Assembly (NCBI GenBank): GCA_008711295.1
Contig: VUYV01000290.1
Span: 701,647 to 765,646 of the forward strand
Length of the DNA stretch: 64,000 nucleotides
Reading direction: 5' to 3'
Source: Anarhynchus alexandrinus
Taxonomy: Eukaryota > Chordata > Aves > Charadriiformes > Charadriidae
In this document: in pieces, positions 1 to 13,400 of the stretch
How the letters are laid out: every line of letters starts with the position of its first letter
How positions within the stretch are numbered: the first letter of the stretch is position 1
The notes under the pieces: generated by a model
The model's database searches: none
What the model was told of the DNA's origin: nothing
The model's input: the letters and a program-made list of their open reading frames with translations, nothing else
Translations under genes and position numbers: made by a program

Positions 1-1403
1 GAACTGTGTTAATCTAAGGAGCAGTAACACTTTGGAATTTCAGAAATTCAGCTGGAAGGATACACAAAGACTGTTTGATAGGGCATTGCTGCACTACTTT
101 TTCCCTTACAGTAGAAGAGAAATGAGGTTAAAGGAAAATAAAAGTGATGTAGTACTTCTTAGTCCTATTTACATGCATGTAAATCATTCCACAGGTTGTT
201 CTCCAGGAATTTTCTGGGCTATCAATTACTTAAGGATCATAGAGTGTAAATAGTCTCATGCAGTGTATAAATGTGTTGCTAGATGGTGGGTTTTTTTTAT
301 GCCAGTATGTTCCATTTTGAGAACTATGGGAGTCACTATTGCATCCACTGTACAAAATAATTTCTTGTAACTGACAACTGCTGAAACTAACTTACCTAAA
401 TGAGAGATGCAGTTGATGACAGCTATTCAGAAAGTTACCAGGCAGTGAACAGAAACTTAAAACCAAACTCCAGAAGGTATATAAATGCTGTCCTTAGCTC
501 AGCTCCGCTTGTTTTGGGTATACACACAGATGTGTAATTCTCAGATCTCAGATCAAAACTCAAAGCAGACAATCCATTGACCCTCTTTGTGGTGTACAAG
601 TTCTGGGCTTTTCTGTTTAATAAAACAAGCAAACAAACAAAAAAACCCCAAAACCGAAACCCACACACCAAAAAACAACCACTATGCCTATTTTCATCTT
701 CTACATCTAAAAGTTTTGAAACACCTCTAACATCTGCCTGGCACAGAGAGACAATTTTCAGACTGTGAAATTCTGCAGCTGATGTTTCCAGCTATGGATT
801 TGACAGAATATATCCTCAAACAGCTCTTTTGAAGTCTCACAGACTCCTAATATGCATTTCCTGCCTGAATGTCATTGGGAATGCTTTTATCTTGGTTCCA
901 GCATCACCTTGCCACGGGGTGAATCATAATAGCTTAGGGTGAAACTTGAGGCCAGTTCCCAAGAGAAGAACTACTACTATTTCTAGCATAATATTTGTTG
1001 TACCTCTGATATCCTAGTTCACTAATGGGTTTCATTGCAATTCTGTTACAGAACTCTTTTTGGTATAGTTTGTGATTAAAGAATATATGCTAATTACAAA
1101 ATTTACATCTGAATAATACAAAATTTAGACATGTGTGTTATTTTCTAAGCATTCAACTTGTATGACTCCTTTCGAAGAACTGCTTCCTTCACAGGAAAAT
1201 CAGCAATATGTTTAAACACAGAGGTAGCTGTTACTAATTTTAGGCAACAGTTTTGAACGTATCACTCAGTTGTACGTGAAATCATTTGTTTGTTCATCAA
1301 TGTTCATCAATAGTACAAAATAATTTACAAACCTTTTTTTTCTTTCAGTAAATTTTAGTCTGTTATTCAATTTAAAATGAACTTAAAAATACTTTTCTTC
1401 TAG
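1..1403 (+). other. KIF13A intron (3' part), before the first exon in the window
   Basis: AT-rich intronic DNA. The ORFs here have no recognisable similarity. Positions 620-690 hold an A/C-rich low-complexity tract, and 1280-1305 a short direct duplication of TGTTCATCAA. The stretch ends in a pyrimidine tract and TAG at 1401-1403. The KIF13A start codon and the first motor exons must lie upstream of base 1. Confidence 0.8.
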
Positions 1404-1496
1404 GTCAAGAAGTGGTGTTCAAGTGCCTTGGAGAAGGAATTCTTGAAAAGGCCTTTCAGGGATATAATGCTTGTATTTTTGCCTATGGACAGACAG
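1404..1496 (+). CDS. KIF13A: KIF13A exon 1 in window: motor core, start of P-loop
   Basis: Encodes the motor segment that reads [15 protein letters not shown] and [12 protein letters not shown], ending one base into the P-loop glycine codon. The Walker A motif GQTGSGKS is completed by the next exon. Acceptor TTCTAG/G, donor CAG/GTGAGT; it enters two bases before a codon end. The following 487-bp intron holds nothing I recognise. Confidence 0.95.
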
Positions 1497-4400
1497 GTGA
1501 GTCTGCAAAAAACACTTTTTGTGCACGTGGGAAGTGGGAAGAACAAAACATAAATTTTAAGCTAGATAATATTTAAAAATTGTATTTTGAAATATTGTGA
1601 TGTTAAATGTCAAATATTTAGCACAGCCAGTGACAATGTAAAGTTCTTAAAGCAGCTCTAAATATATTCCTAGCTACTACCTGTTGGGGCTGCTTTCAAA
1701 GCCTGAAAAGAGTAGTTCATACCAAAGGCTCGTTCAGTCTTTTGTGTTTGTGTTCAAAGGGGTCCACATAATGGCCCTGCTGAAAGAAACATTTAAGATA
1801 ATTTCGCTTTTTGTTTACTTGTACCCTGTAGTCCAAAGAGCAAGCTATCTGTCTGGAATAGCATGTCATGTTGTTCTGATATGTACTTCTGGAGGAATAA
1901 AAAGACAATTAAAACGTGCTTCATGAGCAAATGAAGCTCGGAAACTACATTCTAAAACATTGTCTTCTCCTTTTTTCCTTTAGGTTCAGGAAAATCCTTT
2001 TCAATGATGGGCAATGCAGAGCAGCTGGGTCTGATCCCACGGCTCTGTTGTGCTTTATTTCAGAGAATCTCTGTGGAAGAAAATGAATCTCATACTTTTA
2101 AAGTCGAAGTGTCCTATATGGAAATCTACAATGAGAAAGTCAGAGATCTGCTTGACCCAAAAGGGTGAGTAGCTTCGCTCTCCCCCACAGCCTTCCTTAT
2201 TTTTGTCTGAAACTGTAAAAGTAGAAATCAATTTTGGAAGTCCTTGAGAATGTTCTTTTCAGAACATATGTTTATACAGCTTCTTTAGAAAGGATTAGTT
2301 ACTGAAAACCGGAAAGAAAATCCATGTATATGAAGTAGTAACTGGCGTGAATCGATTTAAATATTAGGATACCATCACAATGATGCAAACAAATACTGTA
2401 TGAAGTAGTTTACCACCAGAAAGCAAGACAGTGTGTAAGTAAATTCTGGGGTATTTTTGCCATATGATCCAGAGCATATTCAGGTAAGAATTTTCATCAC
2501 CTAGAAGGAATTTGAAGCTTTTCTACAACTTGGTTCTTCTGGTCTAGATGTTGAACTTTTTGAATGTGGAAGGGTAACATGTCAGAATACACTCATGACA
2601 CTGTTTTGTTTACACAAAAATACTTTTTAGGCTCTCTAGCTTGGACATGTCTAGACAGGAGGTAGCTTGATAGGTTTTTTTTTCGGCAGAGCATTGATAT
2701 ATGTGGTATATATTTGATTCTTGAACATAATTGCACTAGGTGAGGAAGTATACAAGTTAGTTAAAAAGGTAGATTTGAGACTTACTTGATATATGTCAAT
2801 AAAATGTGGAAAAGACAAGAAGAATTGAAGCTTTAGCAAATTGCTGGGGGGAGGGAGGAAGGATTTTTTGGTTTCCTTTTTTGTCATCATTCTTTCTGCC
2901 AAATAAGGCATTTCAGGTTTTGTTCCAGCCACAAACACTGGGATGGGAGGATGCATTAAAAATAATTCATGTATATAGAATAAAACTGGTTAGATTAATT
3001 TGAGTCTTTATTGTTAATTTGAGTTAAAAAAAAATATCTGGAAGCAGCCTTTTTTCCTCCTGTTACAATTAAAAGACACAAATTGACTTCTGCTATATAG
3101 AAGATTCTTATAATTTTGTACTATGTTTTTTCCTTTTCAATAAAGTTCACACTAGTGGATTGTGCATAAAGTCTACTTTATTCCATAGGAGTCGGCAGTC
3201 TCTTAAGGTTCGAGAGCACAAAGTGTTGGGACCATATGTAGATGGACTGTCTCAGCTGGCTGTTACAAATTTTGAGGTAAATCTAAACCAATGACAAGTT
3301 TATAAATAACACCTGTGTACATAAGCAATAGGAATCTTGTAAGGGATAAACTAGCATCTGTCCAAAAGTTTTGGTTCTTGAGTGGTTATGGTCTCCGGCA
3401 ATGGAAAAAATCCTCCCTAATGCTTCAGGAGTATTTATTTCATGTAAAAGCACAGGATTTGCCTTTATGTTGGTTAAAAATATAATAGTGGTATCTCTTT
3501 ATTTTGCAGTTTTCAATGCATATGGTATATACCAAGAACACAATGTTTCCTTGACACAGGAAATATGAGGCTTCCAAAATAAGAATATTTGTCTTCCAGC
3601 ATGAATTCCTTTGATTTTGTTGTTGAATATGACCTCTTATTTTATACAGGTGTATTGCATAAGGAGCTACAACATGGCTTATATAATTCATAATTTAAAT
3701 CATGACAGCATCTGAGCCCACTTGAGTTACCAAAATACATTCAAATAAATATGTATTGTAGCAGCCAATGAACTACTATAGCTACAACGGAAGTAATTAA
3801 AGCAGTGCAGTTGTATTAGTCGTGTAGGTATTTCCTTTTATGAGGAAGTTGATTTGAAAATGTTGGGTTTTAAAAAAATGTTCATTCTTAGTGTAGTATT
3901 ATGTGGGGAACCATTTTGCTTTTTTATGGGGATTTTTATTTTTCTGAAGCTTCCATGCATATTATAGAGTTATAAAAACTGCTTTTGCAGCTTGTATGGT
4001 GAATTGTGTACTTTGAAAGCACACCTTCTTTGTTCAAATGCTAGGAAATTTTGTTCATACCTAGTTTTTGGCTGATGACTTTTATGAAACTATCTTGGAA
4101 GACTCAGCAAGCACATATATCAGACATCTTTGTTTTTACATATGTGGGAAGGTACAGGCTCCAAGTGAGGTAACCCTTTGAGCCAATTAAGTGAAGATAG
4201 TATTAGTGCAATTCAGTAAAGAGACGCGTTGTGTTCAGCTGTGTAAGTAGATCTGTGCTGGCCTGATTACTGGCATTAAACAATATGATTTGTAATGTGG
4301 AGATTGCCAACATATTTCAGCACCAGATAAGGAGAAGGTGCATTGAATGTAGTTGCTGGGCTTTTAAGCACAGCACTTAAAACAAAGATGTGATTTAACG

Positions 4401-7400
4401 CCATTCTGTGGAATTACATACCCTCTGTACCGATAGATCTCAAAACGTGCAAAGAATTTTCTCATTACTTCTACCTTCCTTTCTTCCTCTCTCCCACACG
4501 TACACACCCTTCCATCTAGATGGGGATTTTGTTCAGCAAGCACAATACTTGCTTTTATCCTAGCATCACTTTTTACTCTTTTTGCTCTAGGATATTGAGT
4601 CACTGATGTCAGAGGGAAACAAATCACGAACAGTTGCTGCAACCAACATGAATGAAGAAAGCAGCCGCTCTCATGCTGTATTCAATATTATAGTGACTCA
4701 GACACTTTATGACCTGCATTCTGGTGTATGTATTTCTGTTGATTAATTTATGAAGTTGTGGTGAATTCTTCTTCTTCCCTCCTCTTCCACATACATGGTC
4801 TTTTTAGCTGTGCTTCTACCTTTAATGCCATGGGGTCCAGTAACCAAAGTAGTATTGGCAAGACCGTAAGATTGAGAGAACCCTGGAAGAGTGAGGAAGC
4901 ACACCAGATAAAGCAAACAGTTGGGTCACTTTTTAAGATTATATTGCCACCATAAAAACTGTCTTAGGTGTTAATTGTTGCTGAAGTTGATATGTTTTAA
5001 TGGTCTACTCTTCCATTAAGGTTATTAATGTTACCACACAGCTGATTCTGGTTCATTAGTGCTTCAGCCCTTTACTAGAAAATATGAGTGACTCTTTAAG
5101 AGCTCTAAAAACTCTGAGAATACCTTCTTCTCTCCTATCTTGAATTTGATACTTTAACCCAAATTATTATGAAGAACAGTGTTTCATGGTGCTGGTGTCA
5201 GATGTGTTAGCACTTCGTGCCAGTGGTTTTTAGCTGTTGTTCTCCCATGTCCCATCTGCACAGAATTCTGGAGAGAAGGTCAGCAAGGTCAGCCTGGTGG
5301 ATTTAGCTGGGAGCGAGAGAGTGTCCAAAACGGGAGCTGCAGGAGAACGTCTGAAGGAAGGCAGCAACATAAACAAGTAAGGCATTGGCATATATAGGTT
5401 GCAAAGCTTTATCTTGTAAGAATGACTGTTGTTTCCTTGACCTCTTCTCTTGGTGTGCTTGTCACAAGTCATTTCAAATGATAGACCTCAGCAGCAGCAG
5501 TTCGATATGGTGCTCTCAGCTGCTCTGTGCTAAACAGCATGTGTTTCTTTACACTGGCGTAGGGACCCTGAGTCATACTTGACTCAGTTGAAGGCTATAT
5601 GAATTTTATCTGGAAAAAGTGACAGCAGTGCTCTTTAATTAAGCATATACCTTTTGTGATTCATTTATACACCCTGTCCCCAGGCTTATGTGTTTCTCAT
5701 CTGCTCAAGGAAGAATGCAAAGTTGCAGAGTTGAATGGCTTTGTTCCAACGTGTATTAAGATACGTAAGAGTATAATTCACAGTTTAAGAAAACCAGATC
5801 TGAATGAAGCTGTGTTAATTTAGTATTGCCTTGGGCATTTGTACTCAAGCGATGACAAGTTTCAAGGCACTTTTTTACCGTAATTACTGTGTTATTGCCC
5901 AAAAGCAAGAATTTAGCACACTATTACCGCTGTCTTAAATATACTAATTTTCCTGGGAAAGAAAGAGTTTAACTGTTACATTAAAAGCTACTGCTTTTTC
6001 AATTTAATTTTAAAATGTTATAAAATGTTTTGGTATTTTATGACAACAGTGACAACACAAAATGTGTTTGAACAGCATTAATGCTTAAAATTATTTTAAA
6101 TTACCTCTTTTTAGAGCTTGAACATGTTTGCTCTTTCTAGCTTAATTTCTAATCTGCTTTGTATTTAATGCGTCATATTGGTAGCCACGCTGGCATAGTC
6201 CTTGTGAAACAAAATTATGTGGCTCTGTTTGCCTAATGGCAGGTATTGTACCTTTACCCCCCAGGTTACTAGTTAAATTCAGATTGGTTTTACCAGAAAC
6301 TGTATTTGTATTTTGCATAAACAAAGGTGAGATTAAATGTTTCTTTCTAATTCTTGGGGAAGAATTCCAATGCCAACTCTCCCAATGGCTATTAACAAAT
6401 TGCAAGAAAGACTTCCTTTTTTTTTTTTTTTCTATTAGGATGTTTACTCAGTGTTTTACTCAGTGTTAAAGTTTTAGGGCATTGATGCAGGAAGGTTGTT
6501 TTACCTGTGCTGAACTTCTTTGACAATACAGGACTTCAGAAGCAAGCACCAACCTTTTCTGTAAAAGATAAAACAAAAGGGGACAGCTCTACATTTTCCC
6601 ATCAATTAAATTTTTATATGGTATAAATCTGTATTATTTAGTCAATTTATTAAGCATTCTCTATTTGCAATCTCTTTTGGCACTGATAGGCAAGAGAATT
6701 CTTAGTGCTGTACTTGCCGCCTTCTATTAGATTCTTGCTGTTACTTGGAGCTTTAATGAAATCTGACTTGTACTGGAAGCCTCAAAATTGGCACGTATGT
6801 TTTAGTAGACTAGTTCTTCAGAGAACATTGTGTATGATCTTTTTGGTGTTATGCACCTTACTTATTTGGGAAAGGCAATAACCTTTTCTGGAGTAATACA
6901 GAATACTTAAACCATATACCTTACTATGTCGGCTCCTTTTTTTATTTCTTTCTTCTTTTAGAAAAAAGCAGTAACTTAGATTGGTACAATGTGCTATGTT
7001 TAATGAAATAAAAAACGGAGTTGCTGAAATTACCTGGCAAATAAACTTGCTGCTTGTGCTGTGTTTTATTGCCTCAAAGAAGAATGTGGAAATAACATAC
7101 CTGTTTATGTATTTACAAGACAGGGAAAATGTACACTCAGCTGTGCATACCAAAACTGCATAGTGTGACATTCAGCCAGTCTCCGCAAGTTTCTCTGCTC
7201 TTTGTTTTCTGCATGAAACCTGGCTAGGGCTCTGGCAGCTGCTGCTTCCCTACCTCAACTCATCCTGTTCTAAACACTCTTTCCTATCTTGGAATAGCAT
7301 ATGCAGAGGGGAGGCAGTGGATTGCTCTCCCACTTATGGAAACAACTGGGAGTTGTGACATTTTGTTAACATCTTCATAAAGTTTTAATAAGATTACTTC

Positions 7401-10400
7401 TCTTTTTTCTCAGAGGTGTTGCAGAGTTGCCTTGGTAAAGGGGCTGGGTGTCTGTTTTCCTTATTACTGAGGTTTGGGGGGACTAGCCCATATTTCATAA
7501 GGAAGCTGGATGTGCTCATTCCTCCCCAGGTTGTGCTGGTTCCTATACTGAGGTAGAAACACAGGTGCTTAACAACTTTGTGGTGTAGTCAAAGAACTTC
7601 TAGAATACAGTAGTAGGAGGAAGCAGAATAAACAAGCTGTCAATTAGTGGCTAAGAAAAATACTTTCTGTGAGCAGTCTGCAATTTTAACTGTGATTAGT
7701 AAAATCATAGCTGTTGTCATTTTAAGTTGAGAATGCAAAAAGAAGCCTTTAAAATGTAGGCGAGGGAAGGAGTGGGTTGGGACAGGTCTGGCTCCAAGCT
7801 GATTTTAGGAAGGGGGTTTTATATTCAGAGTTAACTAATAGAATGGTGGATTCTGCTCACTGAAGAATTTGGTTGTAAATTTTACAGAAATAGCTTGAAT
7901 GGCTGTCATTTAGGAACAGAGCTCTTCCCTGTGGTGAGGAAGCACCACCTCCCCTAAAATGCTGCCAACTCAGGCCCCTGATGGGAGTGTGCGAGCTTCT
8001 TGGCACTCACCAGCAAGGGCAGCCCCGTCGTGCCTGCGGGAGAGGGGCAAGAACAGGGAGTGCGCGGAAATGGCACCTTCGGCACCACGTCAGCTCACTT
8101 CTGCGGCTTCTGAGCTGCCTCGGTCTGCCGTGCGCTACGGGCTTAGGTTGATTCATTATAAAAGTAGCGTGAGATAGGATCAAAGTAATGACGGATCTCT
8201 GATGCATCATTTAGCATGAAGGAAAGCGGCCGATGAGTCCTGTAATTACTTTGTTGGGCAGTCCTTTCTTTTACTGCTTTCCTTAAAGTCTTTAAACAGC
8301 TTTGTGTTATGAAATCTCAAGCAGAATACATAAATTACTCCAGTTTGGCTTTTATTGCAGATGTTAACAGTTGGTCTTAAAATAAAATCAGTATTTATAA
8401 GGAGCAGAAATATTATAACATCTTTTAATCCTGTGTTAATAAACTGTAGCTTGTAATTTCCTCTTCATTAAAATACAGTGCCCATAACTCGAATTGGTCT
8501 TGCAGCCCTGTTGTGAAATAGATTTCAGTGATAGGCCTTTTTGAATCCCTGTTCTTCTCATCCCCCTTCTGAGTGTCCTTTTCTTCCCCCTCCCTCAGTT
8601 TTTGGCTTTGTCTTTCACATTTACCCTCATTTAAAGAGGGAAAGAGAAATCGGAGGAAAACAGGCCAGGGTGATTTTTTTAACTGTATGCTCCTTGAAGG
8701 TGGACTCCTTTGTGGGTATGCTGGTGGTGCTTTTCAGTTGTGCTGTAGGAGGTTGCTACGGAGCAGCATACAGCATCCTACTGTTTGTTCTCACATGTTT
8801 TGCACGCTGTCATCTCCATCTGTGGAGACCAGACATTGGAGGCAAGAACCAGTTCTCCCTCCCCCATCTTCCCTCCACAAGCTTTCAGAGGTTGTTAGGC
8901 TTTTGTTTAGGTCACAAACTAAAACTAACAGTCCTTTTTGCTGTGAATTTTTCAGAGGTGAATTGGAAAGTTATCCTATAGACAAATTTACAAAATAGAG
9001 TGCTCTCTTGGGAGATCACATTGCCTAGCCTCTCCTTAAATTTCCTTTTGTTTTAATTTTGCTTTCAGGTCTGTGCTATATCTTCATACCACTTTGTGCT
9101 ATATGCAGTACAGTACATCTTTTGTGACACATGTAATGGTTCTTGTTACCTTACCCTCATATGTCTTCCTTGAAATATTCTTCTGCAACATTTTTGTCAT
9201 TTTCTAAATGTTATTTCTGAACAACTGGTAGTTTCAAGCAGCACTAAGGCCCTGTTACAAATATTGTGCAAACACTGCCTATCAACTAAAATAGTACTAC
9301 TCCTTGGGAAAGAAAACTCAGAAGGATGGAGTGGAACAGTACAATTAAAGGTTTATTTGACTATCTAATTGTGATGCTGCTGAAGTTTTCCTTGGTAGTT
9401 ATAAAGAGTAGCTGGATAATTGGGCATAAGTATGATGGACCAGTATACTCTTGGGCTTCAGCCCTGTCTGTTTGAAAACCCTTTAGGCATCTGTTTAATG
9501 TTCTCAGGCTCCTGAACCAGCTCATTATCTTAAACATACTTACCCCAAGAGCCCTGATGTCACTTAAAATTTGCACAGGTTTGTATAACAATTGGATTAC
9601 ATAATGCCCAGATGCTTTGCACAGATTGCTAATGCAGTTACCCTTGTTGGTAGAAGTGGTACATGTACCAAAATGAACGAGTATCTGTATTTTCACAATT
9701 CCAGAGTGGTGTTTGGGATGTGGCTGTCTGCTAGCAATTTGCAGGCTTTTCTCTTTCATGCTTGTGTAACATTTTTGTAACTGGGAGATTGTTTGGTTTA
9801 TTTCCCCCCCAGGAAGCCAGTGAGGCTCCACCTCAATTATAAGTCAGCCCATTTGTCAAGAGACCTCCTAATCGGTCTCTTCTGATGAGCAGTCTTCCAT
9901 TGTCGTGTGATGGCTGATTAGTTACTAGATCACCAGGCAGACTAGTTCTCCTGGGCCATAGCTGTCTTGAGGATGCCTCCTTATGGCTAGAGAATTGTTC
10001 GGGTTGTAGTCTGTTATTGAGACAGCGCTCTTAAAACATTGTTTCCAGAGACGGGATTCTTGCTGTGCTGCCAACACTGACCCGTAACAGCGTCATGAGG
10101 CAGTGTCCAAGATAGATAGAAAGATTTTTAGTCTCCAAGGAAAGGTAGATGTCTAATCAAAGGCAGTGATTCTCCATGTACTGAAGCAGTCTGCTTTGCG
10201 CTTTTCAAACTATTTTAAATATCCAAGTATTTCAACTTAGGCTTCCTGGAACTTGGTCTTAGTACCAGATGAGATGAAACAGTGTAGATATCGATTTATT
10301 TTTTTTTTTCTTCCAAATATGTAACTTTAATAAATACATTGCCCTGTTTGGAGCAGGGCAATGAGCTAGCTGATCTCCTGTGGTCATTTCCAACTTAAAT

Positions 10401-13400
10401 TATTTAAGATATTTTGAAAATTGGATCTGAAGTTCTGCAGAGCATAAATTAAACTATTTAGTAAACTCCCTTTTCTGTGTTTTCATAGAATCATAGAATG
10501 GTTTAGATTGGAAAGGACCTTGAAGATCATTGAATTCCAACCCCCCTGCCATAGGCAGGGACACCTCCCATTAGACCAGGCTGCCCAAGGCCACATCCAG
10601 GCTGGCCTTGAACACCTCCAGGGTTGGGGCCTCAACAACCTCTCTGGGCAACCTGTTCCAGTGCCTTACCACCCTTAAAGTGAAAAACTTCTTCCTAATG
10701 TTCAATCTAAACCTGTCCTCTTCCAGTTTGAAGCCATTCCCCCTCGTCCTATCACTACATGCCCTAGTAAAAAGTCCTTCCCCAGCTCTCCTGTAGGCCC
10801 CCTTTAGGTACTGGAAGGCTGCAATAAGATCTCCCTGGAGCCTTCTCTTCTCCAGGCTCAACAGCCCCAACTCTTTCAGCCTCTCCTCATAAAAGAAAGA
10901 AGTTTTATTTAAAAAGTTTTATTAAATCTACATTTGAAATATGTATTAAGGCTGTTCTACTGTGTTGCATTTATAGATCACTTTCAACGCTGGGCTTGGT
11001 TATATCGTCACTCGCTGACCAAGCAGCAGGGAAGGGGAAAAACAAGTTTGTGCCTTACAGAGACTCTGTACTCACTTGGCTTCTCAAGGTAATTAACATT
11101 TTCTGTTCACCTTGTTCACATGATCTCAGCTTAATAGTTTGTACCATCATTGAAGCATCCCTCTGTGTACATGGACTTATCTTTTTTCAAAGAAATGAGC
11201 TAAGGAGCTCTCATAGCTTTAAGTTGTTCCAAGTAACATGGACAGCTAAGTGTATCTTGTGTTAATTCTATGTAAAGTCCTATTTGGCTATTTTCAGTCA
11301 TAATGAAATCAAATAATCATGGCTTATACTGGTTAGTTTACATCCAGAGTACCTTTAGTGTCTAACTAGTAAGCTTTGTATTTTAAGTATCTTTGTAAAA
11401 ACATTGTGTAGTCTCAGAACAATTTTTAACCCTGAAACTTTCTGCAGGACAACTTGGGAGGAAACAGTCAAACTGCCATGATAGCCACAATTAGTCCAGC
11501 AGCAGACAACTATGAAGAAACACTCTCTACTCTGAGATATGCAGACAGAGCCAAAAGGATAGTTAATCATGCTGTGGTGAATGAAGATCCAAATGCTAGG
11601 GTCATCAGAGAATTACGTGAAGAAGTTGAAAAACTGAAAGAACAGCTCTCGCAAGCTGAGGTAACATCATTCACAGTACTATGTAAACTGAATTTCCTAA
11701 GGAAATGTCAAACTCTGGCTGGAAGACTAGCTTTCTTTTTAAATCTTACAAAATGAGGAAAGGAAGAGTCTGTCTTTTTTTTTTTTTTTTTTTAATAATT
11801 GACCTTGTTTGCTAAAATAAATCCGACATAATTTTTGCTTATTTTTAATAACTTTTAAATGAGGACAACATTGTACTGATGGTGACCCTTGTCAGAATAG
11901 ACTGTTCTTGAAGATCTTCATGTCAAGCAAGAATTGATGCAGCCAAGCTGAGCTAGTGTACAGCTTCATTGTGTAGACTTATTAGCAGAATTTTTTTTTT
12001 GCATTGGTGGACTATATAATTTTATGATGTCAAATGGAAAAGTGTGAAAAGCTGTAAATCTGGTATTGGACCACAAAATGTGTGGGACGTTTCTCTCCTT
12101 GACATTTGTGAAAATGTATAAAAAGTTGTCAAAACTGCAACACTGAAACCATCAATAATTTGCTTTACTGCCTTAACAGTTAACACTGTGAGATTGGGCC
12201 TATCTTAGATTTATACATCTAATTGGAGAGTAAAGTATTAGGGTAGGATAGTTTACTTGGTGATATCTGGAGAAATCAGGCACTGTACTGTTGGAAAATA
12301 TTTTTGATCTTTTCAGGCAAGACAAAATACTGTTGGAAAAAGAACAGAAGTGTGTCTGAATGTAAATTTGTGTGGTGTTTAAACTTCACATTCATTTAAG
12401 GAATAGCGTTCCTTATATGAGTAGTTCCTTACAGGCTGAAATGGCAAAATCTGCTTTTTTTGTAAAAAAAATCCTGTTCTCATCCCATATTTTAAATCAG
12501 AAAATATTATCATAGCATGTTCTTAATTATGTTGGCAGACTGTGGCTGAACGCAATCAATAGGAAGGTGTCCAAACTCGTACTAATATTTTTAAAAAGTT
12601 TTTTCTCTTATACCTTGTCTTAAAATATAGAGTTATAGGCCAGCCTGTTGAATTGTTACTTGGCAGTGGATGTATTCAAGCCCTTTGCTTGTGTTTCCTA
12701 TTGTGAAATGAGAAGCCTGTGTTAGCTCCAAAGCATACCTTCCTTCGAAGGTAATCAACAGGGTCAGTCTGAAAGCTTTAATGGAACACTTACAAAACCA
12801 AAGTAGAAAGGAAGGCTAAATATCAAGAGGAATTTGTGTTTGCAACTATTGTTGGAAGAAAGACTTTGCAGTTGAACTTCAGACAGCTAAGACTTAAAGT
12901 TTTTAAATACTCAGATTTTTTTTCATGCAGACAGTGAAGCTTAAGTGGCCAGGCCACTTTATTGGAACCATTTTATTGGTTCCATTAGCCTCTGGAACTA
13001 TGTCAGTCTTCAGCTATTTCAGATCTGGACCCATGATAGGTCGATTCTGTCCTCTTCCTTTGCAAGTGACCTGTTTCTTCTTCTGCCATGAAAAACTGGG
13101 GGGTATAGTTGAAAGCTATACTTGTTGCATTTCATATTATGTTGCTGTGTTCAGTTTCCTTGTGCAAGCAGATGCTGCAGTGGGAAGAGTAGCTGAAAGT
13201 TTTTACTAATTTCTGTCTTGTAGGCCATGAAGGCACCAGAACTGAAGGAAAAATTGGAAGAGTCTGAAAAACTAATAAAAGAGCTAACAGTCACCTGGGA
13301 AGAAAAGCTAAGAAAAACAGAAGAAATTGCACAGGTATTTCAGAAATTTTGAGGAGGAAAGGCCAGATACTCATATAGTGCAAGTCAGCTAAATTTCATG

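Larger units (their letters stand above)
5377..10976 (+). other. KIF13A intron, 5.6 kb
   Basis: Mostly AT-rich sequence with no recognised coding content. Within it are a CpG-rich patch (about 7960-8240), an old CR1-like 3' fragment at about 10352-10410 and a clear CR1 copy at 10483-10890, all listed separately. Two overlapping + frame ORFs at 8541-8998 and a 156-codon minus-strand ORF at 9361-9831 show no family signature. Confidence 0.8.

Noticed and set aside
8541..8998. Two overlapping + strand ORFs of 146 and 141 codons
   Set aside because: Two frames open together in an intron, no motif, no splice partners in phase; likely chance.
9361..9831. 156-codon minus-strand ORF inside the 5.6-kb intron
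   Set aside because: No recognisable domain or repeat signature and ordinary intronic composition; I could not support it as a gene or as a known element.
10341..10365. Hairpin ATTGCCCTG/CAGGGCAAT as a regulatory stem-loop
   Set aside because: It overlaps an old CR1-like fragment and is short; no evidence of function.
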